Made by a program: the position numbers and the translations under genes. DNA of 64,000 nt from Phymatolithon calcareum (taxonomy: Eukaryota > Rhodophyta > Florideophyceae > Hapalidiales), in the NCBI GenBank assembly GCA_977006965.1, contig OZ345382.1:1612001-1676000 (forward strand), written 5' to 3'. Position 1 is the first letter of the stretch. Each line of letters opens with the position of its first letter. Of this stretch, positions 10,735 through 20,038 are shown piece by piece. Below the pieces are notes generated by a model. The model was not told the origin of the DNA and searched no databases. It saw only the letters and a list, made by a program, of their open reading frames with translations.

Positions 10735-11000
10735 CTTAATATCGCTTCACTCGGCGCTAGCAACGAAAATATGCTGACCTACCTAGCCTAGACGTCCAAA
10801 CCGCAGTCCAGCTCGCTAGCAATAGAATAGAGTGGAAAAAACTCAGACCCTCGAATCGCTGCTAGACCCATTAGGCGAAAAGGCAGAATGAATGAATGAA
10901 TGAATGATCGATCAGAAGTACCAGACCGGCCATTCCACGAGAAAAAGACCTGGAGCGCGCGGTGGGTACATCAGTAAACAATCTCCGTGCTGTGCGCGCT
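10735..11000 (+). mobile_element. PiggyBac-like element fragment, split by a LINE
   Basis: Sequence at 10755-10778 and 10914-10975 matches, in the opposite orientation, the piggyBac-like elements at 17.1-17.2 and 62.1-62.2 kb. The frame encoding DVPTxRxRxFSRGMAG is shared. The LINE 3' end at 10780-10907 interrupts it, so the LINE arrived later. Only a fragment survives. Confidence 0.5.
10780..10907 (+). mobile_element. LINE 3' end with (AATG)n tail
   Basis: The plus strand encodes the C-terminal peptide LASNRIEWKKLRPSNRC and a stop, nearly identical to the copy at 59.3 kb (LANNRVEWKKLRPSNRC). A ~30-bp 3' UTR and an (AATG)n tail (10887-10906) follow. Simple tandem tails and an R-x-x-W-K-K-L end are typical of non-LTR retrotransposon ORF2 proteins. 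Heavily 5'-truncated. Confidence 0.65.
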
Positions 11001-12223
11001 ATTGCAATAATTCTCATCATGGCCTTCGGAACAGTAGCTTTGTTAGATTGCAGATTGCGCTTAACATGACCAAAGGCGCTCTCAAATACATTCTCCGTAT
11101 GCTCGGCAATCAAGAAGTCTAGAGTTGCCGCGTCTTCGAGACCCAAAATTGTTCACATGCATAGATACCAGAAAACGAACCTGTTCTTGTTTTAAACTTT
11201 GCAGTTATCCGCAATAAATTCCAAGGCTTGTGCACCTTTCGTCCGTGATGAATTATTTGTGCGGGTGCAGACAAAAATCAACCATCGAGAGAACTTCACC
11301 TCCAGTCTTGTAGTGCCCTTCGAGAAGACTGAAGACCTATAAGAGGCGGTAGGATAGGCAGAGCAAGGAAGCGAAGGCAAGAAGAACTTACACCTCATTG
11401 AACCCCCCTTAATGTTTACAGACTAAGGAATCCATTACCGCGGTAGCGCTCACGGCCTTTGGCGGTCGCTACCGCGATCGCCATGGATAAGCGCATCTGG
11501 ACTATAAGGCCGATTATCCCACTCTCATTCTGGCCAGCCTCTCAACCCGTCATCACGGAACGAGAAGACCGTCACAGAACTGCCGTCAATTGTATCTTAC
11601 GAAATGTGAGTTGAGCTGACAACATTTCTGTAATGGATAAAGGTTTGCATGAGATGTGGATGTCACCAATAAAATATGCAATGGTGTCCGAAGATATTGT
11701 ATCATAAGGCTGGGGTTGCAACGGACGGATTGTTCTGCTTTTCCGCTCGCAATCCGCTCGACGGAAAGGATTTTGTGCGAGAATTTAGACCGCAATTAGC
11801 TCCGAGGATACAAAGCGGATCAGGACTAACAAGAAAATTTGAATTTTGAGTGACCGAAAATCGTTAAAAATATTTCATCACTATGATATTCCGATGGTCA
11901 CATTGTGAAGTACCCAGCATGTGAAAGCATTAACCAGACAGCTTGCAGTAAACCATTTGTGGAACTGGAAAAGTGTGCCCATCGTAAGCAGAAGGGAATG
12001 TGAAAATATGGATAGCTGTTTCTCTTGGAACATCCGCGGCTAGTCTGCCCCTCGTCCGCGTGCTTATCAGCTCTCAAGGCATCGTCATTGCATTTGGCTG
12101 AGAAGGATGAGAAGGCAAAGTCGTAGGCTCCAATTTCTTGGCCATATAACCCTTCGCCGTACACTTTAACAAAGCTGTATTTAGAGAACACAAACTTGCA
12201 GTACAGAGCCTCCAAGGTAGGGT
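11001..12223. other. No supported gene; possible transposon coding relic
   Basis: A minus-strand frame (11146-10871) reads plausibly at its start (LDFLIAEHTENVFESAFGH) but runs into the LINE and piggyBac fragments, so it is a chimeric relic. Around 11440-11485 CGCGGTAGCG and CGCTACCGCG form an inverted pair. Nothing else was recognised. Confidence 0.3.
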
Positions 12224-12255
12224 GATTTTTCTATTTTTAAAACAATAGAAAAATC
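12224..12255. repeat. Hairpin, 12-bp perfect arms
   Basis: GATTTTTCTATT (12224-12235) and its exact complement (12244-12255) enclose 8 nt. No downstream or upstream gene end is near, so I do not call it a terminator. Confidence 0.7.
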
Positions 12256-12954
12256 TCATATCCCCCAGCAAAACTGCTGCTCGAAAGCCTCCTAGGCGCG
12301 CACGTGGACACAGTTTCAAATAAGAACTACCACTTCTTCTTCTTCGGACACCGTGACCAACACGATCGTGACCGGGAAATGCGGGGCACTGAGACATTTC
12401 GGTCTGTGTACAAGACACTATCTGTAAATAACCAAGCATATGGGCCCTATTTAAGCCAAGATATTCTACCGCCTCAGTGCACACGGGAATCACCAGCACC
12501 CTCCGCCTCAGCAACTGAGAAGCTTTCCCCGCTCTGTCGAATAGTCGTAACAGGGACTTTGACACATTACCGCACCATGTCTAAACAAGCGGGATCATCC
12601 CACCAAGGACGTAGAACCATGATTTGGCGTGGCCAGCTCTGGATTCATGGGGCACAGAGTGTGGCTCTTGTCAATGTCCACGTTTATAGTCTAACCAAAA
12701 GGCCCACTCTCCCCTTCAGTGACAAATTGGAATGCTATTCCAAGAAGCTGGAACCTAAGACAGATGGAAAAACCCTTTCCTCCGAGAAGAAAACGCTAGG
12801 AAACATTGAAATCCAAGACAAGTGCGACCTTGAACTCGTGGGCAAAATCATAGAAACTCTCAGATTCAATAATGCAATGTTCGTTTCGAGCGACAAAACT
12901 TACGTCATTTATCAACACAAGAGTGAGCTCCACATTCGCTTTTGAGAGTCCTAG
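12256..12954. other. One weak open frame, no recognised gene
   Basis: A 213-codon plus-strand frame (12304-12945) has a charged second half, but I recognise no domain. A 163-codon frame overlaps it on the other strand, so neither is called as a gene. Confidence 0.25.
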
Positions 12955-13075
12955 CGACCACCTGTGGTATAGTGGAACAACTGCCTCCACGCACCTGCGC
13001 GCATATTTCGGTATGATACAAAACAGGAATGTTGAGGTCGCTGGCTCGAGTCCTGTCACACGCAAGAATTGAATT
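12955..13075 (+). repeat. tRNA-like sequence, possible SINE head
   Basis: GTGGTATAGTGGAACAACTG (12972-12991) resembles a pol III A-box and GGCTCGAGTCC (about 13044) a B-box. The arms do not close into a tRNA cloverleaf and the boxes are about 70 nt apart, so this is not a working tRNA. A similar head lies at 59.88-59.96 kb, suggesting a tRNA-derived short repeat. Confidence 0.25.
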
Positions 13076-13561
13076 ACGTTCCGCGAAGGGCACACGGATG
13101 TCGCCGTGTCGTGGTGTGCCGCAGTACTCACGGAAGGCATATACGCGAGTACCCATAATGAATCCCGTCTAGGAACATCTTAGAGACCCTCTATATGTTA
13201 AGTAAGTAAATTTGTAGCTCAGATATCGTGCAGTAAAAGAAGGCAGAATGTTCTAGTGCCACATCTGACGTATTGAGAATGAATTCCTCTACCCAGGCTC
13301 GATTTATACGTAGCGTATCTTAGCGTCAAAGTAAAGTAGTTTAATGCAAATGTGGCTGGTGCACACGAGAAACTAAAGGTTCTTTGTTTCTAGCTCATCT
13401 AATCATCCTTTCAGTATTCTACGACTTGACTTGTCGCTGAGGCTGTAGACCATTGGTTTCCAGCTCCATTGTGGAGAGCGACAAAATCAACATCGGCCCT
13501 GTAGCACTATAGCGACAATTCCAGTATCTTCATTGATACTGTCAGCATCTTTGGTGAAGTA
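13076..13561. other. No gene seen
   Basis: Short stop-rich frames only; no repeat family recognised. Confidence 0.35.
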
Positions 13562-13678
13562 CCTAGACGAGACGTGAAAGACCAGGTCAAACTGCCTAAC
13601 GATAGGATAGAATGGAAGAAACTTAGGCCCTCGAATCGCTGCTAGTCCCACTAGGGGAAAAGGCAAAATGAATGAATG
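13562..13678 (+). mobile_element. LINE 3' end with (AATG)n tail, diverged copy
   Basis: It encodes NDRIEWKKLRPSNRC and a stop at the position equivalent to the 10.8 and 59.3 kb copies, then TAGGGGAAAAGGC and a short AATG tail (13667-13678). The upstream peptide diverges (VKDQVKLP), so this is an older copy or subfamily. No target duplication was seen. Confidence 0.6.
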
Positions 13679-14418
13679 GTCTATCAGCATAGTGTAGTGA
13701 ATAACAGTGCCGAGAGGACCCAATTTGCTCATCATCGACGACGACTAGAACTCAATGTACCGAAAAGACTAGTACTAGTCAATAATCTCTTTAGCAGGAC
13801 GAGCGATTGCTCGTTTCTTCCTGCACTTTAGCCTCTAACTTGTTCGCATTTGCAAAGATTCGAAATTGCATATGCTTCTCTATCCAATATCTCGCACGAA
13901 CCGTATTCGAACCGTGGGACGGGAACGTTGCCCCGATGCTGGCAGAAGAAATAGGGATCATAACAGCACTGCTGCAATTTGTCTATTTTAGAAAAAGGAT
14001 ATTTTTAAAAAAACATCCTTTTTCTAAACTACACATATTTCAGCAGTGTGGATATTTTAATATCAGGGGAATGTTGGGCGGGGGTCAAAAGCAGGAGAGG
14101 TGTCATACCGAATTTTAATGATAAGCCTATGTGGCGTCCGTATGAATCAGAGCAGGTAGGGCGAAAGTGTATCATAAACGTAGCCGTTTGATAGAAAAAA
14201 TCCAGCTTACAGCTCGCGTACATTACGGAACGTAATGCAGCGAAGCCTCTCGTTGCAGGATCCCATTCTGGAGAGAAATAATAGAGAAGTAGGTTTTCCA
14301 GCTCTGTCCGTGCACTGTGCACAAAACGTGCACGGCTCGCGCCCCTCGCTTTCGTGCTTTTCAAAAGTTGCCCGCGAAAATTCGAGATGTAGTCGTTGTG
14401 CGCTGGGCGGATTTAACC
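13679..14418. other. No gene seen; one strong AT-rich hairpin
   Basis: TTTAGAAAAAGGAT (13987-14000) and its exact complement (14015-14028) form a hairpin around an A/T-rich loop; one mismatch extends the stem by five pairs. No coding frame was recognised. Confidence 0.4.
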
Positions 14419-14596
14419 ATATTTTAATGAGGAAATTCACTACATGGCCACCAAAAATTGGCAAATTCACTACATGGCCATCTCTAGCCAAATCTACTGC
14501 TCATCCGTTATGAATACGACGGCGTTCTGTAAGCACGTTGTCATGTTCATCTGCAACGCTCAACAGAAAACATTCCCGCACTAACACTCCGAAATC

Positions 14597-15304
14597 ATGG
14601 AAAAGAAGAAGCTCGTGCTACAGGTGGGCGACTTCGCTGGATCAAGCTTTGACGACGTTGTCAACGTCGTGATCTCCTACAACACGAAAAGCACCAGGAA
14701 AAAGTCGTCCGAGCGGAGAAGCTGTTTGTGGAGCCCGAGGTCATCGAAAATGGCGCGATTAGCTGTGTTGTTCGCAGCGAAGAGACACCATTCTATGTGA
14801 CAGTTAGTAGCGATTACCGCGCTACATGCTTTTGCCGTCTCTTTGAAGAGCCCTGAGGACATGTAGTTACATCGTCGCTGGACTTTTGTACGCTTCCAGC
14901 CACTTGGTGCAGCATCGGGTGTCGTTCGACCTGTGGAACAAGCACTGGTTCGGGGACCTATGGATGTTCAGAACGTGGGCCGAACAGCATGCGGGCAGCA
15001 TCACGCGTGTTGCAGTCACTGGAGAACAGCTCGTACAGGATGATTTCGTGCCGTTTGGCGTTGTAGCGAAGCCGAGCCGCAAGCGCAAGAAACCCTACTT
15101 GCCGTCCGAAATGAGGGCCCGTCACTGCTCCTCGTGCCGAAACACTGGTCACTTTCGCAGACATGCGGGAGACCCAACATCCACAACGTCGTCGAGGCGA
15201 AACGAAAACACATCGGCAAAGCGGCTCAGTCCTTGATTGTCGACCTTACCGCCTGCGATGACGGAGATGCTACTTACGACGGGGATCTAAAGTGTAGAGA
15301 GTAG
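14597..15304 (+). pseudogene. MULE transposase C-terminal fragment (SWIM finger and CCHC knuckle)
   Basis: Joined across frameshifts, the plus strand encodes a SWIM-like finger (ATCFC near 14820, then CSYIVAGLLYAS where C-x-H is expected, so the last zinc ligand is lost). It continues through YASSHLVQHRVSF and a zinc knuckle starting CSSCRNTGHF at about 15127. A 1-nt deletion breaks the frame inside the knuckle. The frame resumes to a stop at 15302-15304. At least three frame breaks make this a pseudogene. The DDE catalytic domain is absent from the element. Confidence 0.7.
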
Positions 15305-15395
15305 CACGCGCAATAAATTTTACTGTCCCATAGATTGGTTTGACAAACGGATAAGTAGTAGTTTTGGCTAGAGTGAGCTATGATAGTACTCTTGG

Positions 15396-17388
15396 CTAGT
15401 GTCTATGTGCCGGGATTTTTTCCTCAATTGAGGACACATTTTTCCGCAATTGAGGACTGAAAATGATTTTAAGTTTTGGAAACGAAAGCTAGGCACTATC
15501 AAGCTCGTTAAAAGCGTGAAGCTCAAGGAAGTCTTCAACGTGCTTAGCGAAACAGTTCCTGCCAGTAGAAGCGCCACAAATATATAGTGTGGCATTTTCA
15601 CGCCTATTAGAATATGAGCACAAGAGGGTCTTCGTCTTGAATTTCCCAACTAGCAGTTGTTTTGAACTGCACAAGTAGTCACTATGATATCCTGAGTCCT
15701 CCTTTTCTTTTTCTCGGGAGTTAAGAGGGTTCTAACACCGCTCGCGAATGCAAATATACGTTCTTTAGCGACGAAACGTCGACGAGTAATGCGCGTGGCA
15801 AATGTGTTACCGATGAGTTGCTCGAACATCACTTGACAATACCTTCGCTGCTTCATGTGCTGCTGACCCTCTGCACGGGCACCTGAGAATAAAAGTCATC
15901 TAAGAATCACGCAAATTGCCAGAAGAGTTGATGACTCCTATGAACTATAGTCGCACTTGTTGAAGATGAAGGATTATCGCACTTCTTCCACTCGCCGAGT
16001 GCTGTATCTCTCAACCGTTCTCCGGGTAGTGACCTCCGTTCCCATACCAACAGGATATGGACTCACGGAAGCATCTCAGGTCCGACGGAGGCACAGTGCG
16101 CTTTCTGGGGTCAGATATGGCATCGACAGAATCTTGACCGAGCGACCAGCGGTGCTGCGCAGACTACATGTTCCACTTGGTTGAGCAGTGAATGATATTC
16201 ACTGGAAGTGTTCGGCGAGCGGCATACCAGTCTTTGAAGAAGAAGGAGAGTTGAGATACTTAATTGGCCTTGTTGCCCTCCAAAAATTTCTCTCGGCGCT
16301 GAGCTCAACTCTTGTCATGAGGATAATTATTCCGAAAAACTCAATTATCTCTGTCAATGTAGTCTCTTGTTGTCCAATTATTCTCAGCTTAGCGAACGCC
16401 AGAGCAGAAAAATTTCCCATGTGAACTTGGGGAAAAATCTTCATGACGCAATCTTACTCTGTATGAATACCAATACCATCATTTTCTGATAAGATGTCTC
16501 TGGTAAGAGCGCAAAGTCTTCAAAACTGAGAGGAAACTTAGATCCGATTCGGTCCTGAAGCTTGACGCTCGTACCATGGTTCCCCAAAAGCGACAGTATT
16601 CGGCTCGCGGTCAGGCACGACGACATCAGGTTCGTTTTGTGATGGTTGGTCCCAAGAGCCCTTCAAGACGTAGGAGAGAGAGCCCGGAAAAGGGCGTTTA
16701 GAGATGGTAAAGGTTTTATGGATGCTTTTTTGTCTATTTGATGAGCTTCTGATTGTGACTGTGGATGATAAACTGGCGCTTCTCGATGAAGATGGGCGAG
16801 GATGAGTACTGTAAGCAGTCCTGGATGGTACTGCGCTTTGCCGGTGTTGGCTCGGTTCAAGGCTGGTGAGCTTCTGCAATGCCATCTTCAGTGTCCCCTA
16901 TCTTGACGTTGAACAGGTTGACTGTCTTAAAATTAGTCTTCTTCGGCGAACGCCAAACTATGACACATTTTACGCAAAGTGATATGCTCGCGCGACCATT
17001 CAGTTTTCCTCCAGTACCTCCTGAACGATACCACACACCCTTTTTTACTTGGAAAAGGCTCCACATTGTCTGGAGCATTCTACGAGACCTGTCACCGATG
17101 CTTCCTTTGTGTGTATGGATGTACCGACCACGAGGGGCCGGACTTTTTCTCGTGGCATGGCAGGTCTGGTACTTCTGGGTGACCACTATATTTTCGTTGC
17201 TAGCGCCGAACGAAGAGATTTTAAGGTAGTAGTTGCGGTACTCCTCACCCACTACACAAGTTCGGCTTTTCAGTAATGGCGCAGATGATCCGTTCTGTGT
17301 TCGATTTACAAACTTTTCCGAGCTTTTGAATCCGTCCTCATTTGAGGACTGGGTCCTCAATTGAGGACGTTCGGCACATAGACACTAG
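15396..17388 (-). mobile_element. PiggyBac-like DNA transposon, nested copy 1
   Basis: The termini are inverted repeats CTAGTGTCTATGTGCCG (15396-15412 and complement ending 17388), with the subterminal palindrome CCTCAATTGAGG near both ends. A relative of almost equal length is at 60342-62346. The transposase is on the minus strand and decayed. No TTAA target duplication is visible, unlike canonical piggyBac. The family call rests on the peptide described at 15957-16444 and is moderate. Confidence 0.6.
15957..16444 (-). pseudogene. PiggyBac-like transposase remnant
   Basis: On the minus strand, 16444-16199 reads IIEFFGIIILMTRVEL then ERNFWRATRPIKYLN, resembling the helical segment ahead of the catalytic core in DDE_Tnp_1_7 proteins. 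At 16060-16014 another frame gives CWYGNGGHYPENG, and at 16012-15957 EIQHSASGRSAIILHLQ. These look like the W-x-G-x-GG and later GRSG stretches of protist piggyBac-like transposases. The expected catalytic Asp of the DES triplet reads R-E-S here. Frameshifts separate all three pieces. Confidence 0.45.
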
Positions 17389-17476
17389 GGTGAGTAGTAA
17401 GTTTGGCTAGAGATGGCCATGTAGTGAATTTTGCCAATTTTTGGTGGCCATGTAGTGAATTTCCTCATATTTTAAT

Positions 17477-18338
17477 TAATGAAACGGAAGACTTGGAGGT
17501 GTGGCTCGCGTCTTTTGTCGTGTGCAACAGCGATGGACGCGAGCGGAACGTTCTCGGAGGTGAGTAGCTCGTCTGACAAGCCCGGGCTTCAATCAGCCGT
17601 GAGTTCTGGGCTGGAACAAAGGGCTCGGTCGCGAGCTCATGTATCGGTGGTCCTCGCTTGAGAGAAGTGCTCGCATAATCCATTTCTGAGAAATATAACC
17701 TATCATTTGCGGCCACGTTGCCACAATTTCATCAGCTAATCACGAAAGCGCCTGCACGAGTGCCTCGGAATCCGACATGGCACCGCAGCGTTTACTGCAC
17801 TCCAACTATACTATCCCTAGGATGCTTACAGCTCTACATGTCCTGGCACAATTCCATTGGCCGCCGTCGAACGACGCCTCTGTCAGAGCGCTGCAAGAAT
17901 CGAGCTTCATCACTTAATTTTTGATACAAAGATTTCCTCATAATTAACCTGACACAACACAGGCCACATTTTTAATAAATTTTTTGAAACATCAAGTTTC
18001 TGCTTTTGTCCCCCTCCTAACATTCAACTGTTAATATATTTAAAAATATTTTCCTTTTTCGAACAAAACACACTTTAGCGAGGGAAATGGACAGACAGCT
18101 ATCAATGATATTTTGGAAAAAGTCTGATATCCGTTGATATCGCAAAAAATTGTATGATATCTGATATTTCGCTGATATCGAAATATCGATGTTCATTCCT
18201 AGCATTTTGTCGAATATTTTCATAAAATAAGGTTTTCGTCCCGACATTCCACATCGGATCCAACTCAGTTGGTTTTTGAAAAAAATAAGATTCTCGAACT
18301 GTACGTCAGGGCTAATCGTATGTAATTGATTGGGTCCC
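17477..18338. other. No gene seen; GATATC-rich stretch
   Basis: The interval 18100-18195 is rich in GATATC and ATATCG words (at least six), which gives it self-complementary character. No coding frame with recognisable content lies between the MULE and the MYND promoter. Confidence 0.35.
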
Positions 18339-18364
18339 AAATCTTGATCCCAGGATCAAGATTT
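18339..18364. repeat. 26-bp inverted repeat ahead of the MYND promoter
   Basis: AAATCTTGATCC (18339-18350), CA, then the exact complement (18353-18364). It lies 19 bp upstream of the TATA box of the next gene, so it could be an operator-like site or chance fold-back; nothing decides this. Confidence 0.7.
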
Positions 18365-18382
18365 AGCGCCAGTGTCAGGCAA

Positions 18383-18390
18383 TATAAAAA
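18383..18390 (+). promoter_or_regulatory. TATA box of the MYND gene
   Basis: TATAAAAA lies 95-102 nt upstream of the chosen ATG at 18485, the same layout as at the cupin gene. Confidence 0.55.
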
Positions 18391-18484
18391 TCGACCCTTC
18401 AGCTTCTGGCTGTGCGCCCGAGTGGAAAGTCAAAACAAACCCAAGGAGGCGAACCATCCACCTCTCATTGCGCCCGCCCTTGCC

Positions 18485-19450
18485 ATGGCGGACGAAAATA
18501 ATTTGTACGAGGACGAAGCGGGCCGCCTTTTCTGCAATCAGCACAGACGTGCCCGTTGTCACGTGTGCTGCATCGACCACACCATGGCCAACGAATGGGC
18601 GGAAGAGCGCGCAGGCCTCCGCAAGCCGCGCACCCGTGCGCAGAATCTCGCTCGTGAAATCGTGGAAGCCCAGATTTCCATTGCCGCCGCTCGCAAAATG
18701 GGCACCTGGGATGAGGAGCTGCACGGCAACATGTGCGTCACCACTTTGACCACCAACACGAGAGAGCTTCGCGAACTCGTGGCGTCCGGCGAGGCCACGC
18801 AGGAGGAGATCGACACGGCGATGAACAAACGTCGAGCAGACTTTGAGAAAAATGATGCCGAATTACGCGCCGTATATCAGGCTTGGAAGAGGGAGAACCC
18901 CGATAAGGAAACCATGGAGTTTGGCGGTGAGGATACGCAGCGTCTATTCGACTCTGTCGCATCTGAACCGCCGTCAGCGTCCGTGGATGCAGTGGATAGA
19001 CACACGTGCGGCTGGTGCTCCTCCAGCAGCGGTGCGAAGAAACTGTCGCATTGCGGACGTTGTCAGAAAGTGAGCTATTGTAACCGCGAATGTCAGCGCG
19101 CAGCCTGGAAGGGTCATAAGAAGTTTTGTCGTGCCCCCGATGGAAAGCCCGTGAAGAAGAAGATGCCGCTTACTTGGAACCAACTTGCTGAGTTTGACTC
19201 GGAAGCTAGTGGGAAAATGTTGGAAGTTCGTGTCATGGCCGATCAGTCGTTAACCAGACAGGTGTTCAGTTGTAAGGACAGGGCCGGTGATGTGAAAATC
19301 ATTGCGGCGTATACGGATAGTGGGAGCATTCCCGGACTGGCGTCAGGCAAGATTTTGCGCTGGAAGAATCCCAGATACCACTACTTTATGGATGGATCGA
19401 CGGGCGCTCGTATTGAGGAGGACGATTTGGATAATATTACAATTGAGTGA
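18485..19450 (+). CDS. MYND-type zinc-finger protein
   Basis: 321 residues from the ATG at 18485 (context GCCATGGCG); the frame is open 53 codons further up, but that part overlaps the TATA box. The MYND finger spans C175 to C215 (C-x2-C, C-x2-C, C-x3-C, then H-x3-C, starting CGWCSSSSG), a protein-protein interaction zinc module. A second Cys/His cluster sits at the N-terminus (C17, H20, C25, C28, C29, H32). A charged helical segment (about 35-150) lies between them, and about 100 residues follow the finger. No SET or other catalytic domain is present, so it is probably an adaptor; the partner is unknown. Intronless and intact; converges with the PPR gene. Confidence 0.8.
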   Translation: MADENNLYEDEAGRLFCNQHRRARCHVCCIDHTMANEWAEERAGLRKPRTRAQNLAREIVEAQISIAAARKMGTWDEELHGNMCVTTLTTNTRELRELVASGEATQEEIDTAMNKRRADFEKNDAELRAVYQAWKRENPDKETMEFGGEDTQRLFDSVASEPPSASVDAVDRHTCGWCSSSSGAKKLSHCGRCQKVSYCNRECQRAAWKGHKKFCRAPDGKPVKKKMPLTWNQLAEFDSEASGKMLEVRVMADQSLTRQVFSCKDRAGDVKIIAAYTDSGSIPGLASGKILRWKNPRYHYFMDGSTGARIEEDDLDNITIE

Positions 19451-20038
19451 CCTGGTGTTTGTTGTCGCTATACTGTCAACACGCAGTACTTTGCAACTGC
19501 ATTCCATTTGTTGCACCCATCACTACTTCTGACGTCGTTACTTTCTTGTCATTGCATCATCGCTCTTCCCCTTGACTTTTCCACCCTTACCTCGTTAGAA
19601 TACAAGAAGCTAAATTTCTCTGCAAGAGATTTTCGTTGTCTTATAAAATTCTCTTGGAAGGAAGTTTAGAGTTTTATTGAGAAGAAATTTCCTCTCCGTC
19701 ATTCTTCTCGTATTTAGTCCACAGAATAAATCCACAAAAGCAGGAAGAGAAGATCTGCCCGTGTAACATATTGCGAACACTTTCTCTCACTGGCCAACCT
19801 TGCACACCTCCCAGCTGCATTCACCACAACATAATCTGCTGCCCGTCAAAACTACTGCCCGACATGCATGGCAGTATCGCTGCTAGCATTTGCATAATAG
19901 TAATATTTCCAACTCGCTTCATCTTGCATCGCAATAACAAGAAATCCACAACGAAGCAAGAGAAAGCCCTGCCATCTTCAAAATGCCAAAAAACAAGCGA
20001 CCTTAACCCTAGTAAGACCGCATATCATTTTCGTTTAT
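19451..20038. other. Convergent intergenic region (MYND and PPR 3' ends)
   Basis: It holds the 3' UTRs of two converging genes. Near 19725 the plus strand has AGAATAAATCC, a candidate poly(A) signal for the MYND gene about 280 nt past its stop. No additional gene. Confidence 0.35.

Larger units (their letters stand above)
14429..17466 (+). mobile_element. Mutator-like DNA transposon (MULE), 3.04 kb, with nested element
   Basis: Terminal inverted repeats of about 78 bp begin GAGGAAATTCACTACATGG at 14429 and mirror from 17466; they differ by one indel and a few bases. The element is flanked by an exact 10-bp target duplication, ATATTTTAAT (14419-14428 and 17467-17476). MULE duplications are 9-11 bp. 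Inside are the transposase tail (14597-15304) and a piggyBac-like element (15396-17388) inserted just inside the right terminus. The transposase lacks its catalytic N-terminal part, so the element is now non-autonomous. Confidence 0.85.

Noticed and set aside
10887-10906. (AATG)n as a telomere-like or ordinary microsatellite
   Set aside because: It is the tail of a LINE copy, as the same tail follows the same C-terminus at 13.6 and 59.3 kb.
12224-12255. Hairpin as a transcription terminator
   Set aside because: No gene ends nearby, and hairpin terminators are a bacterial feature.
12304-12945. A 213-codon plus-strand frame
   Set aside because: No recognisable domain, and a long antisense frame overlaps it. 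The second half is charged and might be a transposon relic, but this cannot be supported.
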